Source: Brevibacterium permense
GTDB lineage: Bacteria; Actinomycetota; Actinomycetes; Actinomycetales; Brevibacteriaceae
Assembly: GCF_025506275.1 (NCBI RefSeq)
Contig: NZ_QYCP01000095.1
Span: 230,004-294,003, forward strand
Direction of reading: 5' to 3'
Length of the DNA: 64,000 nt
Part shown: one piece after another, positions 44,079 through 52,654 of the stretch
Layout: every line of letters starts with the position of its first letter
Numbering within the stretch: the stretch's first letter is position 1
Notes under the pieces: generated by a model
What the model was told of the DNA's origin: nothing
Database searches by the model: none
Seen by the model: the letters and a program-made list of their open reading frames with translations, nothing else
Translations under genes and position numbers: made by a program

Positions 44079-45395
44079 CTACCGCGGTTCGTCTTCGCTG
44101 ACGATGTCGTCGGCAAGCGATTCCGGTTCGTCCTCGTCGAACGCAACCGCTGTGCCGTCCTCGACGTCGGCGTCCACTTCGTCATCCTCGGCAAATTCGG
44201 AATACTCGGGGTGCAGGCCGGAGAGTCTGATCAGCAGGAGGCCGGCGGCCATTCCCACACCGATCCACCCCGTGATCGCCAGCGCCGACGTCAGTGCCGA
44301 GGGTCCGAATTCGGACAGACCCAGCGGGCCCAGGGCCCCACCGGCGAACAGTGCGAGTACCTCGAGGGCGACGAACAGAATACCGATCGCAAGCCCCAGT
44401 CCCATCCACGACTGTGTGGAGATGTCGCGGGCTCGGTCGCGGCCGAGGATGACGCACAGCAGGCCGAGCAGCACGAGAAGCCCCGGTGCGGCCGCCGTCC
44501 ACGCTGGATAGTCACCTTCCAGCAGCTGCAGCACGTGCACATCGGGCGCGGGCGCTGAGGTCGACGTGAATGCAGAGCTCGTCCCGGCCCCGCCGATGCT
44601 CACTCCCGTCCCGGCGGTCCACGACAGGGCTGAGAAGAGGATGCTCGGGGCGAAGAGCGCCTGAACGACGATGAGGCCGGTGCCGGCGGCGACAGGTGAG
44701 CTGTAGACCTGCACGGTGTCGGCGACATCGCTCCAGCGGATCACGATTCCGACGACGAGCACGATCGCACCGAGTGCAGCAGCGGCCCACAGCAGACGGC
44801 GTGCGAGTCCGGCGGAGACAGTCCAGGTGTCGTCGGCGATCACGGCCAGTCCGGGGATGTCACCGATTCCTCGCACCCGAGTGAAGGCCCACGCCACAGC
44901 AGTGACGAGGAAGAGGAAGAGCCGAAGGAATCCGAGCGGAGTCACCGTGGCCTGGCCGACCAGGATCGCCACGACGAGCATAGGACCGGCGTAGGCCACG
45001 ACGAAAGTGCCCAGAGCCGTCCCCATGAGCGCCCACCATCCGCCGGGATCTTCGTCGCTCTCGCTCGGGCTGTCCGCTGCCGTGCCGCGGGCGACCCGTT
45101 TGGCCCCCGTTGCCACCAGCAGCCACAGGCCGACAGTCACGAGGCTCGGCGCCAGCGAGAAGTCGAATCCGAGGGTCGAGACACTCAGTCCTGACACCGT
45201 CGCCCACAATGCGAACGCCCATTCGGGAATCGCCGAGTACGGCAGCTGCGAGCCGAGCCCGATGATCCAGAAGACGATGGCGACGACGAATCCAGCGGGA
45301 ACGACGATGAGGTCGATCTTCACGACTTCCATGAGGGCTGCGAAGATCGTCCGACGGTAGGGCTGAGGGTGAGGAGAAGTGTGCATCAGGACCAT
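44079..45395 (-). CDS. DUF6350-type polytopic membrane protein
   Basis: A 438-residue protein with about ten membrane helices and an acidic C-terminal tail (EFAEDDEVDADVEDGTAVAFDEDEPES). It matches the actinobacterial DUF6350 family, commonly found next to purN and purH, as it nearly is here. No function is established. The ATG at 45395 lacks a clear Shine-Dalgarno; an ATG three codons later is possible. Divergent from the proline/glutamine-rich protein gene. Confidence 0.78.
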   Translation of the reverse strand: MVLMHTSPHPQPYRRTIFAALMEVVKIDLIVVPAGFVVAIVFWIIGLGSQLPYSAIPEWAFALWATVSGLSVSTLGFDFSLAPSLVTVGLWLLVATGAKRVARGTAADSPSESDEDPGGWWALMGTALGTFVVAYAGPMLVVAILVGQATVTPLGFLRLFLFLVTAVAWAFTRVRGIGDIPGLAVIADDTWTVSAGLARRLLWAAAALGAIVLVVGIVIRWSDVADTVQVYSSPVAAGTGLIVVQALFAPSILFSALSWTAGTGVSIGGAGTSSAFTSTSAPAPDVHVLQLLEGDYPAWTAAAPGLLVLLGLLCVILGRDRARDISTQSWMGLGLAIGILFVALEVLALFAGGALGPLGLSEFGPSALTSALAITGWIGVGMAAGLLLIRLSGLHPEYSEFAEDDEVDADVEDGTAVAFDEDEPESLADDIVSEDEPR

Positions 45396-45454
45396 TTTCG
45401 CTTAACCCGGCTCGGCTTCCCGGTATTGACCACGCGATTCCCTGCTCCGGGAAG

Positions 45455-45460
45455 TACAAT
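45455..45460 (+). promoter_or_regulatory. Probable -10 element for the proline/glutamine-rich protein
   Basis: TACAAT lies 41 nt upstream of the ATG at 45502, giving a leader of roughly 35 nt that contains an AAAGGA ribosome-binding site. No good -35 box is found at 17 bp. Confidence 0.4.
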
Positions 45461-45501
45461 TGCGCCAGGACAGGCTTGTACACGCAAAGGATGACCCCAC
45501 G

Positions 45502-47313
45502 ATGAGCAACGGGAACGATCACCCCAATTTCCCGCCACCACCCAGCGAGCCTCCGGAGAACGGCGGGCCGAAGCCCGAGTCGGAGCCGCAGATTCCGGCT
45601 GACAACGGCTCTTCGGTCTCCGATGACGCCCCCACCGCAACCGGCGGTTCGGCTCAGTCCGGCAGCGGTTCCTCGGTGCCCGATGACCAGGCACCGCCCT
45701 TGGGAGCTCCGGGCAACGATGCGCCGGAACGACCGACGGTCGCTCCGGCTGCCTCTCAGCAGAACGAACCGCCTCAGTATTCGGGTCCCGGCGCCCTGAA
45801 CGATCAGTCCTTCAACTCCGGCCAGCAGGGCGGAGCCAACGTTCAGGGCGGCCCACAGGCGGGTCCCTATCCCGGTGCCCCGTCTCCGAGCGACCCGCCT
45901 CAGAACGGGCAGTATCCGAACAACCAATACCAGAGCCCGCAGCAGCCGAACGGCGGCTACCCCGGGGCTCAATCGCAAGGCGCTCAGCCGCAGGGCGGCC
46001 AACAGCCAGGCGGTCAGTATTCGAATGCGGCATATCCGGGGGCGTCTAATCAGTCCCCGTACCCCGGCACCCAGAACCAGCCGGGCCATTACAACTCCGC
46101 TCAGAACCAGTCCGGGCAGTATCAGACGGGGTCGGGTCCGAACGCCCAACAGACCGGATCCGGTCCGGCGCAGGCGATTCCGCAGCCGGCACCGGCTCCG
46201 GGTTTCGCCGGCGGTCAGACCACCGCGACGCGTGCCGACAATCGCCCCGAAAAGAAGAAGAGCAAGCTTCCGCTCTTCATCACCCTCGGCGCGGTCGCGC
46301 TTGTCATCATCCTCGTCCTCGTCGGGTTCTTCGTCATCGGCAGCGTGAACAAGAACAAGTACGGACCCGACAAGGTCGCAGAGGACTACGTCGAAGCCCT
46401 GAACAAGGGTGATTTCGCAGCCGCGGAGAAGATCGCCCCCTCGACACGGCCTGAGGGAACGAACCTCGATCTGCTGCAGAAGGAATTCACCGATTCCTCA
46501 TCGGCGAAGATCGAGAAGGCCAAGGTCGAATCGTCGAAGACCGACGGGGACAAAGGCACCGTCGTCGTGTCCTACGAGCTCGACGGCAGCCCCTACAATG
46601 TGGAGCTCGCCGCGACGAAGGACGGCAAACAGGATCTGTTCTTCGACAAGTGGACGATGAAGGGCCCCGACCTCAACGTCATCTCCCTCGACATTCCCGC
46701 TGCCGACGGTCTCGCCGTCAACGGCAGGGACTACAAGGCGAAGTCGGGCACCACTTCGTTCGCTGTCTACCCCGGCAGCTACGACTTCACGATTCCGAAG
46801 AGCAAGTGGATCTCCGAAGCTTCCGATACGGCCAAGGTGAACTTCCCGAAGGCCTTCGCCCCCGGCGGACAGCCGAACAAGGGCCAGGTGTCCCCCACCA
46901 CCCTCAACCTCGATCTGTCCCCGACCGGCGCCTTCGACAAGGAAGTTCAGAAACAGGTCGAGAAGGAGCTCAAGAAGTGCTTCGACAACAAGAGCATTGA
47001 GCCGAAGTGCGACTTCATCAAGTACGACCCGACCGAGATCCCAGTCGGCGGTTCGGACAAGAAGCTCGATGATCTGGCGAAGAAGAACACCGCCAAGTGG
47101 GACATGAAGGAGATGCCGAAGGTGAAGGCCAGCTTCGGCGCCGGAGACACGAACACCGGCTCTTTCTTCACCGAGAAGCCAGGCAAGTTCAATTTCTCCG
47201 TCGACGGCAAGAGGGCCGGCTCCTCGTACTTCTCCAACGGCAACTCCCTGTCGGTGTCCGGAAGCGTGAAGATCGACGGAGACAAGCTCTCGGTCGAATT
47301 CTTCGACTTCTGA
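45502..47313 (+). CDS. Anchored protein with long Pro/Gln/Gly-rich cytosolic domain
   Basis: A 603-residue bitopic protein. Residues 1 to about 250 are disordered and rich in Pro, Gln, Gly, Asn and Tyr, with loose repeats such as QPGGQYSNAAYPGASNQSPYPG. A KKKSK stop precedes one helix (about 256-277, LFITLGAVALVIILVLVGFFVIG). The outside part begins with an NTF2-like DUF4878-type segment (KYGPDKVAEDYVEALNKGDFAAAEKIAP) and continues for about 300 residues of beta-rich sequence. Function unknown; low-complexity heads of this sort occur on many actinobacterial envelope proteins. The ATG at 45502 has AAAGGA about 10 nt upstream. Confidence 0.78.
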   Translation: MSNGNDHPNFPPPPSEPPENGGPKPESEPQIPADNGSSVSDDAPTATGGSAQSGSGSSVPDDQAPPLGAPGNDAPERPTVAPAASQQNEPPQYSGPGALNDQSFNSGQQGGANVQGGPQAGPYPGAPSPSDPPQNGQYPNNQYQSPQQPNGGYPGAQSQGAQPQGGQQPGGQYSNAAYPGASNQSPYPGTQNQPGHYNSAQNQSGQYQTGSGPNAQQTGSGPAQAIPQPAPAPGFAGGQTTATRADNRPEKKKSKLPLFITLGAVALVIILVLVGFFVIGSVNKNKYGPDKVAEDYVEALNKGDFAAAEKIAPSTRPEGTNLDLLQKEFTDSSSAKIEKAKVESSKTDGDKGTVVVSYELDGSPYNVELAATKDGKQDLFFDKWTMKGPDLNVISLDIPAADGLAVNGRDYKAKSGTTSFAVYPGSYDFTIPKSKWISEASDTAKVNFPKAFAPGGQPNKGQVSPTTLNLDLSPTGAFDKEVQKQVEKELKKCFDNKSIEPKCDFIKYDPTEIPVGGSDKKLDDLAKKNTAKWDMKEMPKVKASFGAGDTNTGSFFTEKPGKFNFSVDGKRAGSSYFSNGNSLSVSGSVKIDGDKLSVEFFDF

Positions 47314-47394
47314 TCCCAGGGTCCACCGCCGACACGGTGCACCACACCTCCCCCGAGGTTGGGCACCACCATCACCGAGGCGACGTTCAAGTCA

Positions 47395-47441
47395 CAGCGG
47401 GCCTGTGACGACCGATTCCCGGTCGTCACAGGCCCGCTGTC
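47395..47441. terminator. Bidirectional terminator hairpin
   Basis: A perfect 21-bp stem with a 5-nt loop lies between the convergent anchored-protein and amidase genes. Its right edge is 10 nt from the amidase stop. Confidence 0.78.
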
Positions 47442-47450
47442 GTCGTTCGC

Positions 47451-48869
47451 TCAGACCCCGACCGACCGAGTCGGCAGCTCGAGGTCGGCCACGGCTTCGA
47501 ACCAGGCACCGGCGGCAATGACGAGTTCGTCGGCGAACCGTCGTCCGGCGATCTGCACTCCGATGGTCCGACCGTCGTCCATGGATCCGGCCAGCACCGT
47601 CGCCGCCGGCTGTTCTGACATATTGAACGGCATGGTGAACCCGATATGCCCCATCGGTTCGTGCACCTGCGGGTACGGCATCGGCTGCTCGGCCGGGAAT
47701 GCTGCGTCCGGAGCTGTCGGCGAAATGACCAGGTCGAACTCGGCAGTTGCTTCGATCGTCCGCTGCCGGATCTCCTGAACGCTGTGATAGCAGCGCATCA
47801 GGTCGACTCCGCTGGTATCGGCTCCGTCCTGTGCCCACTGCTGGATATAAGGCAGGATGAGGGCCTGTTCGTCGACAGGCAGCGCCTTGAGGTCAGCCCA
47901 CGACCGGACCCGCCAGAACAGATCCATGTCGCGGAGCAGATCATCGTCGATGAAAGGATCGACCGTGACGATTTCTGCACCGGCCGCAGAGAACCTCTCT
48001 GCCGCCTCGGTGACGGCCGAGCGCACCTGCGACGCTGCGGCGACCCCGCACCCGGCGTCGAGCTGCACGCCGATGCGCAGTCCCCGCGGGGCGAAGGCTT
48101 CAGCCGAGTCGCTGCCCGGCAGAGACTGCGCATCATCGGCGGCGAAGCGCGGCAGCCGCGAATAGTCGCGATCGTCCGGAGCGGAGATGATGTCCATGGC
48201 GGTTTTGACGTCGGCCATCGTCCGCGCCAGCGGTCCCGCGCATCTGCCCAGGTAGGGGGCGTCGAGCGGCACGCGGCCGAAGCTGGGCTTGAGCCCGGCC
48301 AGACCGAGCCACGTGCATGGCAGGCGAATGGATCCGCCGATGTCGGAGCCGATGTGGATGGGTCCGTATCCGGCGGCTGCCGCGGCTCCGGCTCCGGCGC
48401 TCGACCCTCCGGTCGTCAGGCTCGGGTCCAGCGGTGAACGGGTGATTCCGTGCAGAGAGGACACTCCTGAGGAGAGCATTCCCCAGTCGGGCATCGTTGT
48501 CGACCCGAGGATGACGGCTCCGGCTTCTTCGAGGCGCTCGGTGATCGGGGCATCGTGGCCGGCCACCGGCATCTCCACCCAGGCGTGGCCGCTGGGCAGC
48601 GGGACTCCGCGGCGGGCGATGTTCTCTTTGATCGTCACGGGCACCCCGTCGAGGTCGCTCAACGGGCGTCCCTCTCGCCAGCGTGCTGCGCTGGCAGCGG
48701 CGGCGTCCCGGGATCGTTCGTCGTCGCGGTGGAACAGGGCATTGATGGTCGGTTCGCAGTCGTTCATACGGTCGACGACCGCGGAGTGCACCTCGACCGG
48801 GTCGAAGTCCCCGCCGGCGAATCCGGCTGCCATTTCGGCCGCACTGCGGTCGGCAAGCGATGTGGTCAT
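47451..48869 (-). CDS. Amidase-signature family hydrolase
   Basis: A 472-residue amidase with the Ser-cisSer-Lys triad: Lys in VPVTIKEN (about residue 80), cis-Ser in TTGGSSAGAG and nucleophile Ser in GSDIGGSIRLPC. Substrates in the family range from simple amides to carbamates and glutamyl-tRNA. A lone enzyme not linked to gatB is not the GatA subunit. The ATG at 48869 has AAAGGG 6 nt upstream. It follows the peptide ABC ATPase by 47 bp on the same strand, so it probably degrades an imported amide or peptide-like compound. Confidence 0.9.
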   Translation of the reverse strand: MTTSLADRSAAEMAAGFAGGDFDPVEVHSAVVDRMNDCEPTINALFHRDDERSRDAAAASAARWREGRPLSDLDGVPVTIKENIARRGVPLPSGHAWVEMPVAGHDAPITERLEEAGAVILGSTTMPDWGMLSSGVSSLHGITRSPLDPSLTTGGSSAGAGAAAAAGYGPIHIGSDIGGSIRLPCTWLGLAGLKPSFGRVPLDAPYLGRCAGPLARTMADVKTAMDIISAPDDRDYSRLPRFAADDAQSLPGSDSAEAFAPRGLRIGVQLDAGCGVAAASQVRSAVTEAAERFSAAGAEIVTVDPFIDDDLLRDMDLFWRVRSWADLKALPVDEQALILPYIQQWAQDGADTSGVDLMRCYHSVQEIRQRTIEATAEFDLVISPTAPDAAFPAEQPMPYPQVHEPMGHIGFTMPFNMSEQPAATVLAGSMDDGRTIGVQIAGRRFADELVIAAGAWFEAVADLELPTRSVGV

Positions 48870-48916
48870 ATGCTGCCCTTTCTCTCGATGGTTCGTCGCG
48901 TCCCGCGCGAACCGGT

Positions 48917-50761
48917 CTATCCGGCGAGCGCTTCGGCCAGGCTCGGGGTGGCGGCGATGAGGCGCCGCGTGTACTCCTCCTGCGGGTTCGCGTAGATGTC
49001 CTCCGTCGCACCCGATTCGACGATCCGTCCGGCTCTCATGACGATGACCTCGGAGCACAGGTGTTTGACGACGCCGAGGTCGTGGGAGACGAAGAGGAGA
49101 GTCAGCGCGTACTCGTCGACGAGGTCGGTGAGCAGGTTGAGAACCTGCGCACGCACCGAGACGTCGAGGGCGGAGACCGGTTCATCGGCGACGAGGATCT
49201 GCGGTCTGGTCACGAGGGCCCGGGCGATCGAGATGCGCTGTCGCTGCCCGCCGGAGAACTGGTGTGGGTACCGGCGCAGGGAGTCCGCGTCGAGGTCGAC
49301 GGCGGCGATCATCTCCTCGACCCGTGCTGCGCGTTCGCCCTTGTCGACTCCCGCGGCGATGAGCGGTTCGGCGACGATATCGGCGATGCGCATCCGTGGG
49401 TCGAGCGAGGCGAACGGATCCTGGAACACGATCTGCAGGTTCTCGCGCAGGCGGCGCAGAGCCTGTGAGCTCGCGGCTTCGACTCGGATGTCGCCGACGC
49501 GCACACGCCCGGTGGTCGGTCGGTCGAGGCCGGAGAGGATGTTCAGCAGCGTCGACTTCCCCGATCCCGACTCCCCCACGATGCCCAGGCGGGCTCCGGC
49601 CGCGACGCTGAAGTCGATCCCGCCCAGGGCGGTGACGTCCGATCGTCTGCGACCGAAGAGTCCGCGTCCGCGGAAGATCCGGGTGACGTCCGAAACCTCG
49701 ATGAGCGGCACCGATTCCCTCACCGAGGGGGTTCGGTGGTCATCCCTCACCGAGGCGCCCCTGACCCCGCCCCCCGCCGAGGCGGTCCTGACGCTGTCTT
49801 CGTCCGTCGACCCTGCGACGGACGTGCCGGTATGATCCGGTCGGGTCGAGATCTGCGGTTCGTCGCGAAGATCCCCCGGCTCCCCCACATCGACCGAAGC
49901 CTCTGCTTCGCCGATCTGCGGCCCCGTGTAGGCGAGCGCGGTCTTGAGCGTGAAGAGTCGGCCGCGGTCGTCTGTGGCTTCGAGATCCGAGGATGCCAGG
50001 AGCCCTCGCGTGTACTCGTGCTTGGGGGCGGTGAAGATCTCGTCGACGCTGCCGGTCTCGACGATGCGGCCACGGTACATGACGATGACCCGATCGCAGA
50101 CTCCGGCGACGACCGCGAGGTCGTGAGTGATGAACAGCAGCCCTGCCTCCACTGCCGAGACCCTCTCGGCGATGAGGTCGAGCATATGCTTCTGCACGGT
50201 GACGTCGAGGGCGGTGGTGGGCTCGTCGCAGATGAGCAGCCTCGGCGAATTGGCCAGGGCGATTGCGAGCATGACCCGCTGCCGCTGCCCGCCCGACAGC
50301 TGGTGCGGGTACGCGAACCGGGCGCTGTCGGGGTCGGGCATGTGGACGTCGCGGAGCAGTTCGCGCACACGCGTCGGAATCTGCCCCCGCGACGCCTTGC
50401 CATGGAGGCGCAGCACTTCGGCGATCTGGTCCCCGATGCGCATGAGCGGATTGAGGGCGCTCATGGGTTCCTGGAACACCATGGACACGATGTCCGAGCG
50501 CAGCCCGGCCAAGGTCTTCTCGTTCGCCTCGAGAAGGTTCCCGGAATGCCCCTGCAGGTGCACCTGGCCACGGGCGTGCAGCTCGTCGGGCAGCAGACCC
50601 ATCACGGATTGAGCTGTGAGTGATTTCCCCGACCCGGATTCGCCGATGAGTCCGACCCGCTCACCCGGCGCCAGGCTGAGGCTGACATCGTGGAGCACCG
50701 GAGCGTCCGCTCCGGCAGGGGTGATGGTGAGGTCACGGACCTCGAGCAGGTTCTCAGGCAC
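48917..50761 (-). CDS. Peptide ABC transporter, fused two-domain ATPase (DppD-DppF type)
   Basis: A 614-residue protein joining both ATPases of an oligopeptide importer. The first domain has Walker A GESGSGKSL, signature LSGGQRQRV and Walker B LLICDEPTTALD; the second has GESGSGKST, FSGGQRQRI and ILVADEPVSALD. A linker of about 60 residues (about 290-350) is low-complexity and is encoded partly by CCCTCACCGAGG units. It lies on the cytosolic face and drives uptake. The start is the GTG at 50761 with GGAGG 6 nt upstream, overlapping the stop of the permease gene. Confidence 0.92.
   Translation of the reverse strand: MPENLLEVRDLTITPAGADAPVLHDVSLSLAPGERVGLIGESGSGKSLTAQSVMGLLPDELHARGQVHLQGHSGNLLEANEKTLAGLRSDIVSMVFQEPMSALNPLMRIGDQIAEVLRLHGKASRGQIPTRVRELLRDVHMPDPDSARFAYPHQLSGGQRQRVMLAIALANSPRLLICDEPTTALDVTVQKHMLDLIAERVSAVEAGLLFITHDLAVVAGVCDRVIVMYRGRIVETGSVDEIFTAPKHEYTRGLLASSDLEATDDRGRLFTLKTALAYTGPQIGEAEASVDVGEPGDLRDEPQISTRPDHTGTSVAGSTDEDSVRTASAGGGVRGASVRDDHRTPSVRESVPLIEVSDVTRIFRGRGLFGRRRSDVTALGGIDFSVAAGARLGIVGESGSGKSTLLNILSGLDRPTTGRVRVGDIRVEAASSQALRRLRENLQIVFQDPFASLDPRMRIADIVAEPLIAAGVDKGERAARVEEMIAAVDLDADSLRRYPHQFSGGQRQRISIARALVTRPQILVADEPVSALDVSVRAQVLNLLTDLVDEYALTLLFVSHDLGVVKHLCSEVIVMRAGRIVESGATEDIYANPQEEYTRRLIAATPSLAEALAG
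49717..49782 (+). repeat. CCCTCACCGAGG units in the ATPase linker
   Basis: Exact units lie at 49717-49728 and 49744-49755, and a related CCGCCGAGG at 49774-49782. On the coding strand they give Pro/Ala-Ser-Val-Arg-Glu/Asp in the interdomain linker. The same unit forms the intergenic cluster at 43978-44065. Confidence 0.6.
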
Positions 50762-51698
50762 CTCGCGCCTCCATCTTCGGGTCGACCCGGTCGCGCAGCC
50801 CATCGCCCAAGAGGTTGAACCCGAGCACGGCGAGAGCTATGAACACTCCCGGCCACAGAGCGAGTTCGGGGTGGGTGGACAGGTACTGCTGGGACTCCTG
50901 CAGCATCCGGCCCCACGACGGAGTCGGGGCCTGGGTGCCGAGACCGAGGAAGGACAGCCCCGCCTCGGCGAGGACGGAGATCGCGAACGCCACGGACGCC
51001 TGGACGATGACCATTCCGGCGATGTTCGGCAGCACGTGGACGACGGCGATGGCCGGGATCCGACGGTTCGAAGCTCGCGCGGCGCGGACGTATTCGGAGC
51101 CCAGCACCTGCAGCGTCCCGGAGCGTGCGACGCGCGCGAAGCCGGGGATCGCGGCGATGCCGACGGCGACCATGGCCGGCCCCGTCCCCGGCGAGTAGAC
51201 GGCGGCGAAGAGCATCGCCAGCAGCAGAGCGGGGAAGGCCAACAGGATGTCGTTGGCCCGCATGATCACCGCATCGATCCACATTCCCCACGGCTGTTTC
51301 GCGAAGAATGCGGAGATGATTCCGATCGGGGTGCCGATCAGCAGTGCGATGCCGACGGCGACGACCCCGACGAGCAGCGTGATCCGTGCTCCGACCATCA
51401 CCCAGGTCAGCGTGTCCCGTCCGAAGGTGTCGGTGCCGAACGGGTGGGTGAGGCTGCCGCCCTGCAATCGGGCGGCGGGGTCGATCGTGGTCGGGTCGTA
51501 CGGAGTCCACACGAAGGAGATGAGAGCGAGTCCGACGATGAGCACGACGAGGCCCGCACCGATGATCATCGATGCGTTCGCCCGCCGTCCGCTCCTGCGG
51601 GACCGGGCCGGCCCGATCTTCGCCGAGGCGGTCGCGTCGTGAGCGACGAGATCGACGTGATCACGGGGGCTCTGGGCACCGGTCGGGGTCGTGTTCAT
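50754..51698 (-). CDS. Peptide ABC transporter permease (DppC type)
   Basis: A 314-residue inner-membrane permease with six helices. The N-terminal OppC_N segment precedes a family stretch (LQGGSLTHPFGTDTFGRDTLTWVMVGARITLLVG), and the EAA loop is EYVRAARASNRRIPAIAVVHVLPN. It pairs with the DppB-type protein to form the channel. The ATG at 51698 overlaps the DppB stop by four bases; the gene overlaps the ATPase start downstream. Confidence 0.93.
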   Translation of the reverse strand: MNTTPTGAQSPRDHVDLVAHDATASAKIGPARSRRSGRRANASMIIGAGLVVLIVGLALISFVWTPYDPTTIDPAARLQGGSLTHPFGTDTFGRDTLTWVMVGARITLLVGVVAVGIALLIGTPIGIISAFFAKQPWGMWIDAVIMRANDILLAFPALLLAMLFAAVYSPGTGPAMVAVGIAAIPGFARVARSGTLQVLGSEYVRAARASNRRIPAIAVVHVLPNIAGMVIVQASVAFAISVLAEAGLSFLGLGTQAPTPSWGRMLQESQQYLSTHPELALWPGVFIALAVLGFNLLGDGLRDRVDPKMEARGA

Positions 51699-52642
51699 GC
51701 GGCGTTCCTGATCCGGGGGTCGACGATGGGCACGAGGATGTCGACGATGAGGTTGATGATGAGCACGAACAGGACGAGGACCATGACGATGCCCTGCACC
51801 GCTACGAGGTCGCGATTGGCGACGGCGCGGACGAGCTCGGAGCCGATTCCGGGCAGAACGAAGATCTGTTCGATGATCACGGCCCCGACCAGCAGGGTGG
51901 CCAGTTGGACTCCGGCGACGGTGATGACAGGAATCGCCGCATTGCGCAGTCCGTGCGCGAACAGCGCCTTCGTCTTGGTCAGTCCCTTGGCGCGGGCGGT
52001 GCGGATATAGTCTTCCCGCATCACATCGAGCACGGCCGAACGAACGTAGCGAGTGAGGATCGCCGCCTGCACGAGAGCAAGCGACACGACCGGCAGAACC
52101 AGGCGGAGCAGGAAGCCTCCGAGGCCCTCGATCGGAGCCATCCAGCCTTGGGACGGGAACCATCCGAGGGTCAGAGAGAAGATGATGACGAGGATGATCG
52201 CAGCCAGGAAGTTCGGGATCGCAATGCCGACCTGGCTGATCGCCGAGATCGTTACGCCGATCCAGTTGCGCTGCTCTAGGGCGGCGAAGGTGCCCAGGGG
52301 CACGGCGATGAGGATGGACACGGCGATGGCGGCGATGACGAGGATCGCCGTGACCTGGACGCTGTCGACGATGACGGGAGTGATCTCGGCACCGGTGACG
52401 TAGGAGGTGCCGAAGTCGCCGGTGAGCATTCCTCCCATCCAGTCGAAGTACCGGATGAGAGGTGGCCGATCAAGCCCGTATTGGGCTTCGAGCGACGCTA
52501 CTGCCTCCGGGGTGGCGTTCGTTCCCAGCGCCACCTGTGCCGCATTGCCCGGCAGCAGGCTCATCAGGGCGAAGATCACCACCGAGGCGACGAGGAGGGA
52601 CAGCGCGAACTGGATCGCGCGGTTGATTGCGTAGGTGAGCAT
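51695..52642 (-). CDS. Peptide ABC transporter permease (DppB type)
   Basis: A 315-residue inner-membrane permease with six helices. It starts with the family N-terminus (MLTYAINRAIQFALSLLVASVVIFALMSLLPGN) and has the EAA loop DYIRTARAKGLTKTKALFAHGLRNA and the C-terminal EQIFVLPGIGSELVRAV segment. It begins 12 nt after the solute-binding protein stop, so the genes are one operon. Confidence 0.93.
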   Translation of the reverse strand: MLTYAINRAIQFALSLLVASVVIFALMSLLPGNAAQVALGTNATPEAVASLEAQYGLDRPPLIRYFDWMGGMLTGDFGTSYVTGAEITPVIVDSVQVTAILVIAAIAVSILIAVPLGTFAALEQRNWIGVTISAISQVGIAIPNFLAAIILVIIFSLTLGWFPSQGWMAPIEGLGGFLLRLVLPVVSLALVQAAILTRYVRSAVLDVMREDYIRTARAKGLTKTKALFAHGLRNAAIPVITVAGVQLATLLVGAVIIEQIFVLPGIGSELVRAVANRDLVAVQGIVMVLVLFVLIINLIVDILVPIVDPRIRNAA

Positions 52643-52654
52643 CGACGTGCGCGG

